Source: Diphasiastrum complanatum
Taxonomy: Eukaryota > Streptophyta > Lycopodiopsida > Lycopodiales > Lycopodiaceae
Reading direction: 5' to 3'
Assembly: GCA_029204225.1 (NCBI GenBank)
Contig: CM055092.1
Location: 38,263,800 to 38,327,799, forward strand
DNA: 64,000 nucleotides
In this document: positions 53,790 to 64,000 of the stretch, one piece after another
Position numbering within the stretch: position 1 is the first letter of the stretch
Layout of the letters: each line of letters begins with the position of its first letter
The notes under the pieces: model-generated
Database searches by the model: none
Seen by the model: the letters and a program-made list of their open reading frames with translations, nothing else
Told to the model about the DNA's origin: nothing
Translations under genes and position numbers: made by a program

Positions 53790-54471
53790 TTAACACAGAT
53801 ACGAAGCTTGCTTTTTTTCTTAGCTACAACCACAATGGGTGATACCCAATCAGTATGTTGACTTCAAAAATAAAACCAGCATCCAACAATTTCTTAATAT
53901 CTTCGTCGATCCTCTCACGATAGACTGGGTTACTGCGGTAGGGTTTAGCTCTAACGGGCTTAGCATTGTCTTCTAGAGGAATCTGATGTACTACTATCTC
54001 AGGGGAGATTCCTTTCATCTCGGTATAATTCCTTGCAAATACATCCCTGTATTTGCGTAGTAAAGTCTCTAGATCAAGCAATCTCTGAAGTTCTTTCTTT
54101 ATCAGATCTGCCACATTAGGATTACAGCGATAGAACTTTGTAACCTTTGGTACTGCATCAGGTACTAAAGGTATGGTATGTTCAATGACTGATGTCGGAA
54201 TACCCTTCAAATCTTGATAAGTCCATGCAAAACAATCTTGATACTTAATAAGTAGCAAACGGAGTGCTTGATACTGTTCAGGAGTAAGTTGTGACCCCAC
54301 TTGTACAATCTTTTTCGATTCTCCTGGTTCGGCAAGATTCATTGGCTGCGTCCAAGCTGGGCCATCGTAAACCTCTTTAGATTTCGGCATGTGTTCTTCA
54401 GGTTCACGATGTGCTTTAGGTAACATGATAACCACATCATCCAGTGTATAACATTTAAAATGCTTTGGCAT
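53790..54471 (-). pseudogene. gypsy RT start with a double linker (inverted copy of element F)
   Basis: Minus strand: DCFAWTYQDLKGIP ... FYRCNPNVADLIKKELQRLL, as in the plus-strand copy. It then starts over with a second, different linker: LETLLRKYRDVFARNYTEMK, GISPEIVVHQIPLEDNAKPV, RAKPYRSNPVYRERIDEDIK, KLLDAGFIFEV. After a frame shift DWVSPIVVVAKKKSKLRICV follows and the RT ends at about 53790 in unrelated leader sequence. The element thus carries two homologous PR-RT linkers from two gypsy lineages and no catalytic RT. Confidence 0.8.
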
Positions 54472-54477
54472 ATCATG

Positions 54478-56018
54478 CTAGACTACATTTGCTTGTTCTT
54501 TTTCGAAAGGACTTGTCTTGGATCTTCGTTTAGTCTTCTTACCAGGAGTTGATCGTGGAGGTGATGACTTTCGGGATGATAAATCTTTCTTCTCAGGTGA
54601 AGACTTCCTAGACGATGATGTCTTGCTGGAGATCTGACTTGAAGAATTATTCTTGACTTTTCCTTTGCCTTTATCCAATAGAGGTGGCACTTCCTTTAAA
54701 TCAATCTTTTGAGGGGAATTTTTCCATTTCATAACTACTTTGGGCGATTTGATTGTTGGTTCATTAGGAACATTACGCACTCCAAATCTGGTCGGATCCA
54801 TATGATGTAGAATCTATTCATCCGTAAGTTTTGCATTGTCATCATAAGTTAAGGCATGACTCATTGGTATGAGATCATCCTCAATTGGATCTGGTATAGG
54901 ATCCGTTGATATCTAGGCTACATTCAGCACATTTAGTGGAAACGTGATTGGTGTATCCAAAGTTCGATCTAACAAGGAAATCTTGCTCATTTCTGATTGA
55001 ATATCTTGTTGACACATATATCCTGTTGTAGAATCGATTGTTGCAAGAGCTTCGTTCCAATTGACAGTATCCGTTTGAGAATCGTACTGAACTCCCAATT
55101 TTTTCTCTGGTCGATCACAAGTGTGATCCGTTGTTGATGAATCGTCATCCGCTTTTTGAACCACTGGCTTGATAGTCCAAGTCGTAGGATCAATTTTAAC
55201 TGCATATTCACAATTTTCAAAAGTCATTTTGCCGGTATCCCAGTTATGAATTACTTGCGCAACTCATAACCATGGACGTCCTAAGAGAACTCGGTAGACA
55301 TTTGGTGCTTCCGGTAAGTCCATCACGACGAATAATAGCAAAAGTAGCAGGCTTAATCTTTGTAAGGCCCCATTTTGTACATAGCTTTGTAGAAATCAGG
55401 TGAACTCCTGAACCGTCGTCTATCACGGCTGCTTCTTTAGAAAATTGTCTATGTTGTATCGGCAGAGTGATATTCTTTTGTTCACTTTCCCAAGCTACTC
55501 CAACATGGAGTACATCGTTAGATTCTTCAAATCCAGCACAAAAAAGTGGCTCTTGATGGTCTTCTGATTCTTCTTGAGCTAACTTTTGCGCTAAGACTTC
55601 TTTTGCTTTTGACACCAACTTTCTAGACAAAATATTCATGAGTAATTCTGTATGCGGTGCTTCCATTTCAGTCATCTTGAAGGGTTCTTCGTGATGATGT
55701 AATTGATCATTCATATCCGTACGTAAATTTCTTGGAGGCTACAATGGTGAAGACCGAACTTCAGTTGTTACTTTAGCAGCTTCAAGTTTCTCTTCTTCTT
55801 GCAGATGTTTAATCCACTGTCTCATATCCTGATATCTTTGTTTTTCTGCATTAAGATTTGGATAGACTTCTGATGTTGTTGGGTATCATTCAATGGTATA
55901 GAATCAGCAGGTACTGAATCCACTACTGGTTCTTTTTGCTTTTGTGCTCTGGTGACCACCATCAAGGGTGCACTTGGTTTATTATGGGCTACCGATCTTT
56001 GCTTGATTGTTATCAAAT
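54478..56018 (-). pseudogene. gypsy protease and spacer region (inverted copy of element F)
   Basis: Matches 15833-17561 of the plus copy. 55244-55714 has the protease site AAVIDDGSGVHLISTKLCT. The Ser/Lys-rich spacer (SSSQISSKTSSSRKSSPEKK) is at 54478-54801 and MDPTRFGVRNVPNEPT marks its start. Stops are fewer than in the plus copy, but shifts separate the parts. Confidence 0.8.
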
Positions 56019-57376
56019 TTACAGGTGTTGAAGCTGGTGGTGGCTTCGGTCTTGCTGGACAGTCTTTATAGCAATGCCCATATCCACAGTCACGACAAAT
56101 TTTCCTTTATTTGGGCATTCTGCAGCTCTGTGATTTTCTCCACATGCAAAGCATCCAAGTGGTGCTCTGGCCCAATTTCTCGAGGCTTGTTGTTGAGCGG
56201 CAACACAAAAGGCATACTGTTTTGAAGATCCACCTTCCTGATCATTACCATAGCTCCATTGCTTAGCACTTCCATAAGCATCTGGTTCCATCAAATTGGC
56301 AGGAGGAGCGGAGTGCTTTGGTGGGGCAGGCAAGGCTAGACGCTCCGGGTATCCAAGAGTAGATTGTCGTAGTCTTGTTGCTGGATTGCCTCCATACGGT
56401 GGATCTTGATATCCCATCTGGGCATACCATTGCTGAATCATCCAAGGGTTGAAGTTGCAAATGGCAGTCTCATGGTCAGGTGAAATACACATATGGCAAA
56501 CACTGATTTTCATTCGTTTTTTCAATTGAGGACACTCATTCACTGTGTGATTTCGTGTACAAATAGAACACCAGACATTTTCCCTGGTAGGAAACGTCTT
56601 TGCAAACTTCTCAGGTTCCTTGTTCGCTTCTCCGTGAAAATTTTCCAATGCTTTGATCTTCTAATCAAATTGTAACTGCAATTTTTTCATCTGTTTCTGC
56701 TGGGTCTTCCCAAGTTTCTCGAACTCATTGAACATCATTTCTGCAGTAGCATTGGCATTTGTTGATGCAATAGTGGTGGATGTCATAGTAGTCTGCCCTA
56801 CTGTATAAGGCAACATACTGACATTCGGCTCATCATTTGAATCTTCATCCTCCTCCCGAATTGCATCGTCCATCGCATTTTGCAAAAGTGCGTACTCATT
56901 ATGGCGTTTCAGTTCATGTGTGATCCGTTTAGGTAGTCTTGACAAAAACCACATAATCATGGCATTTTCATTAATCAGCTCAGGCTCACATTCAAATCTA
57001 AGACGTTTCACCCTTTTGATGTAATCTCGAACCATTTCCCGCTTTCCCATTTTAATTTTACTTAAAAGTAGGAAAGGGTCTTCCATAAACTTTCGTGGTC
57101 TAAAGGGTGTGACAAGGGCTCGTTTCACAACCTCCCAATCTGTACGCTCAGTTTCATCTTGGTTATAGTACCAATCTTGTGCTGCGTCTATTAAGGCCAT
57201 AGGAAACAGCTTAAATTTTGAGGATAAATCTCACCATAGACCTCACAGGATTCAGCATAGATCTGAAGAAATCTAACTGGATCTGTTAATCCATTATATT
57301 TTGGTAGATCCAATCGGGGTGCTCTTCTAACAATAATTGGATTGACCTCCTGTGGAGCAGCTCCAGGGGCAGCCAT
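56019..57376 (-). pseudogene. gypsy gag (inverted copy of element F)
   Basis: ATG at 57374-57376 starts the same gag as at 14469 (RLDLPKYNGLTDPVRFLQIY; one shift near 57195; MVRDYIKRVKRLRFECEPEL; MWFLSRLPKRITHELK). Three intact zinc knuckles follow: WCSICTRNHTVNEC, CHMCISPDHETAIC and CFACGENHRAAEC. One stop lies near 56660. It is better preserved than the plus copy. Confidence 0.85.
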
Positions 57377-58594
57377 CTTACAGATTTAGATCAAATTGAT
57401 AATGTGATTGGATATAGATTTTTCCAAAACTATCTCAGATTAGATCTGCCAGTTCTATTCCACTTTTCAGGAATCTGACTCTATATGATGAAAAATTACC
57501 CAAAAATTCGATCAATCGATACTTCTCAAAAATGATAAATCTCTTATAGTCTAATTCAGCATATATCAGATTTGATCCAAATTTTGATAGAGACTTGATC
57601 TGGAAAATCAAAAACTAAAAATAGGACTGACGAAGGTTTTCTAGGCGAAGGTTGTCTCGGCGAAGGTTCAACAGTGCTAGTTTGGGATAAAAACTCTCAA
57701 CAATTTCTTGGGAAATAACCTTTGCCGACTTCTCAGATGGAAGGTCTGACATAGATAAAATTATGGACAACCGGACGAAGGTTTCTAACACAAGAAAATA
57801 CAGTGTTTGTGATCTGGCGAGGGTAAGAATCAAGATTTTTTGTGATCTGATTAAGATAAATCTTTGCCGAACTCAAAATAGTATTTTTATATAAATAGAA
57901 TGTTCTGAAAACTCGACGAAGGTTCTGGCGAAGGATCAAGAGTAATACTGGTAATTTTGCAAAAAAGTGACTTTTTTGATAAAAATATGACAATATAACA
58001 ACTGATCCTCTGAAAACCTTTCTATTTTTGGTATTATTCTTCGTCGATTTGGCAGTAGATAGATCTGAATCACATCTAAGCACAGTGAATTGGGTGAAGG
58101 TTTTTTTTTTTGTATATTTTTAGGGTTTTAATAATTTTTGGTGTTTTTTGGTGGTTTTTTTTATGTTTCTGGAAATCTGCTGGGAATAATCTTTGCCCTT
58201 CAAATTGAAGGTTTTGTAAACAAAACCAAAGGTGTCTACAACTCGGCGAAGGTTTCCTAAAAGAGGGTAAAAAGTTCTGGGCTTTGATGACGCTTTTTGT
58301 CTCTTTTTGACCAAATTTGACAGATTTGACCGATTTTTGTTATTTTCTCTAATATCTCAGATCCAAATGGATCTTAAGATTGGTGATCTGAATAGATTTC
58401 CTTGTTTAATAATTAGATTAGATTTCAAACAAGCAAATCCACTCAAAATTTAGCAAAATCAATCCCAAACTAATCCTAAAATGCAGTTTTAACACTATTC
58501 ATGCCACGACAAGATGCCTAATGCAAGCTAACCATCAACCAAACATGCTGCAAACTGAAAAATTGGCGTAGCTCCCCCGTAACGGTGCCAAAAT
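57377..58594 (-). other. leader and Athila/Tat-type primer site of the inverted gypsy copy
   Basis: Next to the LTR (minus strand) lies TTTTGGCACCGTTACGGGGG (about 58573-58592). It resembles the TGGCGCCGTTGCCGGGG primer site of Athila/Tat elements with a few changes. The 1.2-kb leader has repeated GGCGAAGG words and no convincing gene. Confidence 0.7.
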
Positions 58595-59354
58595 TGTAGT
58601 GGATTTCTTTCCTTGCCTAAGCTGAATCCAAGATCTAGTCAATCTAGCATCAAAGAGACGGAGTTAGTTGTCACGCGTAGGTTCGTTCCCATGAGAGCGA
58701 TAGTATAGTTCAGATTTCAACATGAATGGAGGATCTAACACTAACATCCATTAACACTAAGCATTAACACTACATCCATTAACCCTACTTCCATTAACCC
58801 TAAATCCACAACAATGATAGAAACTTACTCTTCTCTCTCTCCGTTTCTCTCTCACAAAAAGCATAAGAAATAGCAATCCCAATAATGATCAAATCCAACA
58901 ATTAGCAAAATCCAAAGAAATAATGAGAAATGGAGGAGAAGAGAGGAAGAGCAAGGACATTCATCAATCATTTCTAAAGAGAACCAATCTGCTTTATTGA
59001 AATGAGGAAATAAACATGAGGAGCAACTCGAGTTGGTCCTTTTTTATAGTAGAGAGGAGGACCCTGGCCTTTGAATCCTATTGGTCCAGTCTTGTCTCTC
59101 TTTTTATTCAAATTTAAAAAAGTGTGCGAACCATCAAAATTGGAGGAAAACCCAACTTTATTCACTAACTTGACATTTAGGCCCTGCGACATTAAAAGTC
59201 GCACAAAAAGGCCTAAAGTCCTTTTATTAACTTTTAACTAATCAATCAAATAACTATGTGATCATTGGGTTGGACTTACACACGCAGGGTGCCAAATCCC
59301 TCTCACTTACTAACTAGGGTTAGGGTTGCCTTGGGATCCGCAAACCCTCCAACA
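58595..59354 (-). repeat. 5' LTR of the inverted gypsy copy, 760 bp
   Basis: The minus strand begins TGTTGGAGGGTTTGCGGATC and ends GAAATCCACTACA, directly before the primer site. It matches 13555-14078 in inverted orientation. It lies inside another gypsy gag (59355 onward). Confidence 0.85.
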
Positions 59355-61537
59355 AGGAGGCAGCTGAAAACTAACGTTGAAGTTCGGTGAAGGATTTGAT
59401 AGCACTATGGAATGGCATGGTGAGTTGAGCTTGCAGGAGGTCAGAAAATACTTCAAGTCCCTGGAGGGATTTCTCCTTTTGTATGTTTTTCCTCTCGCAA
59501 AAATTCATCTTGAAATTCGTTGTATTGTCTTTGTTCCACTTTTGGGTCTGGGTAATCTTTTGGTGTTGTGGAGGCCGTCAAATGGCTTCCATGTGGGTCA
59601 GCTGATTGTCCATGGTTTTGCTGATGTTCTTGTTGTTGGCATTGTGCTCTAGTAAGAACTCTAACAGGTTCGGATGTGATATGACGTGCTGGAAGGATCA
59701 TGTTAGGTTGTTTAGGACAGTCTTTGAAGCTGTGTTTGTGAACATTGTTGGGACATTCTGCATGGTTTTGGTTTTTAACTTTACAGTCAGCCATGAAATG
59801 TCCTGTTTTGTCATAGATAAAGCAGCGGTTGCTCATGGGTCCTGTGGCGATAGCGTAACCATCTTGGATGGCTAGTTGATGGTGTGGAATACTCAGCTTG
59901 TTTGCACGAGCATGAGTTGTTGGTTTGATACTGGTGACTGCTAAATGATGGAATTGATGTATCAGAATGATATGATTGATCGTAGGAGTTTTCTACCAGG
60001 TGTGTGTGTGCAGATTCTTGAGGATGTCTATTTTTTTGTGCTACTAGATCTTGTTGTCCTCGTGGTGGTGGTCCTAAGAGTGCCAGCTGTTGTTGAGGTT
60101 GATGTCTAGGTTGTCTGGGCAACTCTTGTATATGGATCTAGTTGTTTCGTGGTGGATAGGACGTGTGTTATTGCTGTGAAACAAATGGTTGTCGAGGAGG
60201 TTGATAATGTCCTCTTGACTGGTTGTGAGGCTAATTCCTCGGGTTATAATAGCAATAAAGGGAGGTATGCCCCATAAAGTCACAAATTTCACATTTGATC
60301 AAGGTGGTATTTGGGACCGGTTGGTATGAAGGGCACTCATTGCCAATGTGTGTACCTCGGCAGTGAGGGCACCACGTGTTTTCTCGTCTATGATGGATTT
60401 GTCTAGTGGGTAACTGACCTAGCATTGAACTTTGGATAGACTTAAGAGTGTTTTGAAACTCTTTGGTGAGTTTCTCCATCTGTTGTTGGTGTTGCTGATT
60501 AAGCAACTTCATCTGTGTTTTTCATAACTGTTCTCGTGTGTCATCGTTTGGTTGAGCTTCTTGGACAGCACGATGTGCTCTCCATTCTCGTGGTTCCTCA
60601 ACATCTGAGCCCTCGTCTTCTTATCGAATGGCATCAGACATGGCTTGTTTCAATGACGTATATTCATCATTGGAACGAAGTTCACGTCTGATCTATCGAG
60701 GAAGTCCAACGAGGAACCAAATGATGAGCATGGACTCGGTAGGTTGCTCTTGTACTTGACTTTTTAATCGTTTAAATCGTTCGATATAGTCACATATTTT
60801 TTCATCTTTTGTCATTTTGATACTACTTAGTTTGACAAAAGGACTTTCTATCAAGCGAAAAGGCTTGAACCATTTGATAAATGCCTCTTTCAAGAGTAAC
60901 CAATCACGTTTATCTTCACGATCAAGATTAAAAAACCACTCTCGTGCACGATCGATCATGGTCATCGAGAAGAGCTGTACCATGGCCTCTGGTGTTGTCT
61001 CGCCGTAGACGTTACATGCATTCTCAAAGACTTGGAGAAATCGCTGAGGATCAGTGTTACCATCGTACTCAGGTAAGTCTGGCTTTGGGGTCCTTTTTTC
61101 AGTACATGGAACATTATTTGCGAAAGCTCCGTTTAAGTGAGCTCATGCATGGGATGATTCGGCAGCATGGAATTGTGGTCGTTTGTATGGAGATTCATAA
61201 CGCGTAGGTTCCCATCTGTCGAATGGGTTTGTGGATGGCTCTTGGACTTGGGATTTCATCCTAGAATACTTGTTAAATCGAGCCTGTTCGGTAGATGGGG
61301 AGACCATCTCTGGTGGATAGTCCTCTGTAGTATTCGGATCATTAGGGCGATCCATGACAGCTTGTAGAGTGTCGTAGGATGGTGAAAATAAACTTGTGCA
61401 CTCTGGGTACGGTGGATACGGTTGTCAGAATGCGGGTGTTGTGGTCTGTTACTGGTTGATTTCGGTTTGGGATGGTCGATGGAGGTCGTAGGCTGTAAAT
61501 CGTAATATTGCGGTCGACTACGGTTTGTGACGGTCAA
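59355..61537 (-). pseudogene. gypsy gag (element M)
   Basis: Right to left: KPDLPEYDGNTDPQRFLQVF-type start (about 61030-61090), MVQLFSMTMIDRAREWFFNL, WLLLKEAFIKWFKPFRLIES, CDYIERFKRLKSQVQEQP, IIWFLVGLPR, an acidic stretch, a coiled piece (60231-60512), then zinc knuckles WCPHCRGTHIGNEC, CEICDFMGHTSLYC and CFIYDKTGHFMADC, the last with one Cys replaced by Tyr. A Gln/His/Pro-rich segment lies between them. Stops and shifts throughout. Cut at 59354 by the inverted gypsy LTR. Confidence 0.8.
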
Positions 61538-61539
61538 GG

Positions 61540-62130
61540 ACAGATGTGCATCAGTCGAAACTTGAGTGAGGCTCCGGCTCCGGTTGAAATTTGACAGGGG
61601 TCCGACTCCGGTTGAGATTGGAAGTAGGCCATCGGTTGAGAGGGGACTGTGTCCTCTAGTTGAGATTCAAGAGCAGTGTTCCGGTTGAGATTTGAGAAGA
61701 ATGCTCCAGTCGATATCTGAGCATAGTGTTCCGGTCGAGATCTGAGGAGAGTTTTTTGGGTTGAGATGTGAACAAAATGCTTTGGTCGAGAGTTGACAGA
61801 AGTGTTGCGGTCGAGATCTGAGCAGAGTGCTTCGGTCATGATTGGACTAAACACTCCATTTGAGATGTGATGGCAGTGCTCCGGTCGAGTTTTTTTTTTT
61901 TTTTTTTACTGAGCACTCCGGTTGAGATTCGAGCGAAATGCTCCGGTTGAGAATTGATGGTAGTGCTCCGGTCAAGTCTTTTTAGAGCACTCCGGTTGAG
62001 ATGCGAGCGAAATGCTTCGGTTGAGAATTGATGGCAGTGCTCCGGTCGAGTTTTTACTGAGCACTCCGGTTGAGATTTGGACTAAAGGGTCCGGTTGAGA
62101 TATGACGGTTTCCTTTAGTAAAGATGTCAA
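61540..62130 (-). repeat. leader tandem repeats of gypsy element M
   Basis: The motif CTCCGGTTGAGA and variants recurs more than a dozen times. Within 61874-62080 a 74-bp unit (GCACTCCGGTTGAGATTCG ... GATGGCAGTGCTCCGGTC) repeats at 61913, 61987 and 62060. A run of T lies at about 61890-61907. No coding. Confidence 0.9.
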
Positions 62131-62394
62131 AGATATGTTCGTTCTAAATGTTGAGTTATGACTCCGTTCGAGTGTTGAACAATTAGCGGTGGTTGAGGTG
62201 TAACTCAGGACACGTTAGGATCGTAAAGTTGTGGTTCGGTCGAGAGGTATGAGGTAGTGGTCCGGCTCCGGTTGAGATTGTGGAGCTCGTCATGTTGAGG
62301 ATCGTGAGACTTTGGTTGAGAAACGAGCAGGACTTCGGTCCAGACCGAAGGGATGAGCTCGTCAATGAATGTGTAGGAGCTCTCAGATGATGGT

Positions 62395-63540
62395 GTCACA
62401 ACACATGTCCATATTTCCTTGGAAACAAGGAAGAAAGAAGATCCTAGTGCATGCAAAGGGATCATGGTTGGATACTCATCCACCAAGAAGGCTATAGAGT
62501 CTTTATACTCTCTACTTCTCAGGTTATTGGAAGTAGAGATGTTGTCTTTCGTGAAGATCAACACTCATCTTTTGAAGAGGCCGAGATCAAGAAATCTATG
62601 GATGCATCACCAATTATTGATTTTGAAGACAATCATGATGTGATGGGGTCAAAATTTGAAGAAGACTCTCCTCGGATCTTCTCACCAAGAAGATCCATGA
62701 GAGATAGATCCGAGCCTAAGAGGCTCTCATATGTTGATAAAGGCAAACAAGTGGATCTTGATTCCACTAATTATGTTTTTTATGTCTCTCATGAAGAGCC
62801 AAAGAATGTACAAGAGGCACCCAATACCAAGGAGTGGTATGATGCCATGAAGCAAGAGTATGATGCATTGATCACCAACAATACTTGGGAGCTCGTGGAT
62901 CCTCCATCCAACAAGCATATGATTGGTTGCAAGTGGGTATTTAGGATCAAGTTCAATCATGATGGCACCATCAACAAGCATAAAGCAAGATTATGTGCCA
63001 ATGCTCAAATCCATGGTCTTGATTATGAGGAGACCTTTGCACCCGTTGCAAAGATGGTGACAATAAAAATTCTTATTTCTCTTGCTTGTTTCTTCAAGTG
63101 GAAGGTGTTCCAATTAGATGTATCCAATGCTTTTCTAAATGGTTATCTTGAGGAGGAGATCTATATGGAACAACCTCAAGGATTCATCAAGGATGAGTCC
63201 AAAGTGTGCTTGCTCTTCAAAAGTCTTTATGGAGTCAAGCAAGCACCAAGATCATGGTATTCAAGACTTAATTCTTTTCTTGTCTCACTAGGATTTACTC
63301 TTAGTGACTATGATCCTTCCATGTATCTAAAGTTTGTTGATAGCAATATTGTCATTCTTCTAATTTATGTTGATGACATTATTCTTTGTGGAAGTTGTAT
63401 CAAGCTAGTTGATGAAACTAAGCTAGCACTTGGATGTGAGTTTAAAATGCAAGATCTAGGAGAGATACATTACATCCTAGGCCTAGAAATTGATTTTTAT
63501 GAAAATCATGTCTTTATATGCCAATCATATCCAATTGTAT
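62395..63540 (+). pseudogene. copia integrase end and RT (element N), mostly open
   Basis: After the integrase tail (ETRKKEDPSACKGIMVGYSS) and one shift near 62500, a 363-codon frame (62451-63542) covers SRDVVFREDQHSS, SPRRSMRDRSEPKRLSYVDK, EWYDAMKQEYDALITNNTWE, GCKWVFRIKFNHDGTINKHK, YEETFAPVAKMVTIK, FQLDVSNAFLNGYLEEEIYM, SLYGVKQAPRSWYSRL and the catalytic LIYVDDIILCG. It then reaches MQDLGEIHYILGLEID. The RT finger, palm and YVDD site are intact. The frame leaves copia sequence at about 63525 (ICQS), so the thumb, RNase H and 3' end are lost. The 5' side is cut by gypsy leader near 62395. KARLCANAQIHGLDYEE suggests one lost codon. Confidence 0.9.
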
Positions 63541-64000
63541 AGAGAGTTGATAAATACATAGTACTTGTCAAACAAAAATTTCATGCATTAGAGAGTGGAT
63601 GCCAGATATTGCCTACGGTGGAAAACTTTGATTGAATCTCTCAGTCAAGGAGACTCGGGTTGAATTCCTTAGTGAAGATTCGGTGAAAGAATTTGGTGGA
63701 AGAGAGTCGGTTCAAAACATTTAGATGAAAGCCTCGACTAAAGAGCCTCGATTTTGACATGCAATTGATCCTGGTAGTATACTAACCATCAGATATAGCA
63801 TGGTATGTAAGATATGATGATGGTCATGGGATGTATTTCAATTAATATGAATTAGTCAAGCATCGGACATAAAATCGGATGTGATGAGGGATTCAGGAGT
63901 CATATAGGAAATATGGTGACTCTTGTCGGATCTAACTTTAGTTACAATTTAGAGGCTTGTCGAATGGGTATAGCCTCGGATGTACTTGGTCATGAAAGGA
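63541..64000 (+). repeat. dispersed repeat, second copy of 37690-38300
   Basis: Starts directly after the truncated copia RT (GAGAGTTGATAAATACATAG) and matches 37690 onward in order and orientation, with differences, to the end of the window (TTTAGTTACAATTTAGAGGC near 63935). No coding. Confidence 0.75.

Overview
The window looks like nuclear DNA of a land plant, from a heterochromatic, transposon-rich region. No ordinary host gene was recognised. Almost everything readable is a decayed or nested transposable element. The evidence for a plant is the element families: Ty1/copia and Ty3/gypsy LTR retrotransposons with initiator-Met-tRNA primer sites (TGGTATCAGAGC), a gypsy lineage with an Athila/Tat-type primer site, a gypsy integrase with a chromodomain-like tail, CACTA (En/Spm) transposon parts (TNP2-like, DUF4216-like and transposase-associated-like domains), and one MITE. 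The species cannot be fixed from the sequence.

Layout. 1-2.5 kb: 5' part of a gypsy element (minus) nested in a copia element (2.5-4.0 kb, minus). 4.0-4.3 kb: copia LTR with primer site, placed in a gypsy element (4.3-8.5 kb, minus). 8.5-11.2 kb: an internally deleted copia mini-element with a still open fused RT/RNase H frame, its 3' LTR running on into a second leader and gag start. 11.2-11.55 kb: a copia LTR with an expanded GA tract. 12.6-13.55 kb: CACTA TNP2-like remnant. 13.55-19.67 kb: gypsy element (plus) whose sister copy lies inverted at 53.8-59.35 kb. 20.2-21.5 kb: copia remnant. 22.4-25 kb: gypsy element broken by an inversion. 26.5-31 kb: copia element with a MITE in its protease and a duplicated RT segment. 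31-32 kb: gypsy gag. 32-34.85 kb: copia deletion derivative with an intact 5' end. 34.85-35.7 kb: CACTA DUF4216 piece. 35.8-36.7 kb: degenerate copy of an unknown two-ORF family. 37.7-41.9 kb: repeat, copia-like fragments and LTR-like DNA with a tRNA-like sequence. 42.2-45.2 kb: SET-like pseudogene beside a CACTA-type domain. 46.2-48.6 kb: apparent DNA transposon with an intact two-exon gene flanked by dense palindromes. 48.6-49.95 kb: deleted second copy of the 4.3-8.5 kb gypsy element. 49.96-53.7 kb: LTR element of unknown type carrying the better copy of the two-ORF family. 59.4-62.4 kb: gypsy gag and repeat-rich leader (minus). 62.4-63.5 kb: long open copia RT. 63.5-64 kb: a repeat shared with 37.7 kb.

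Two things stand out. One is the 46.2-48.6 kb unit, where a single basic DNA-binding-type protein gene sits between clusters of GCGTGGATAATCCACGC-like palindromes, suggesting a protein/subterminal-site pair. The other is the pair of unrecognised ORFs found twice, in the same order, at 51.4-53.5 kb and 35.8-36.7 kb, next to a new-looking LTR. Most other genes are pseudogenes whose order shows how the elements nested, recombined and switched template.
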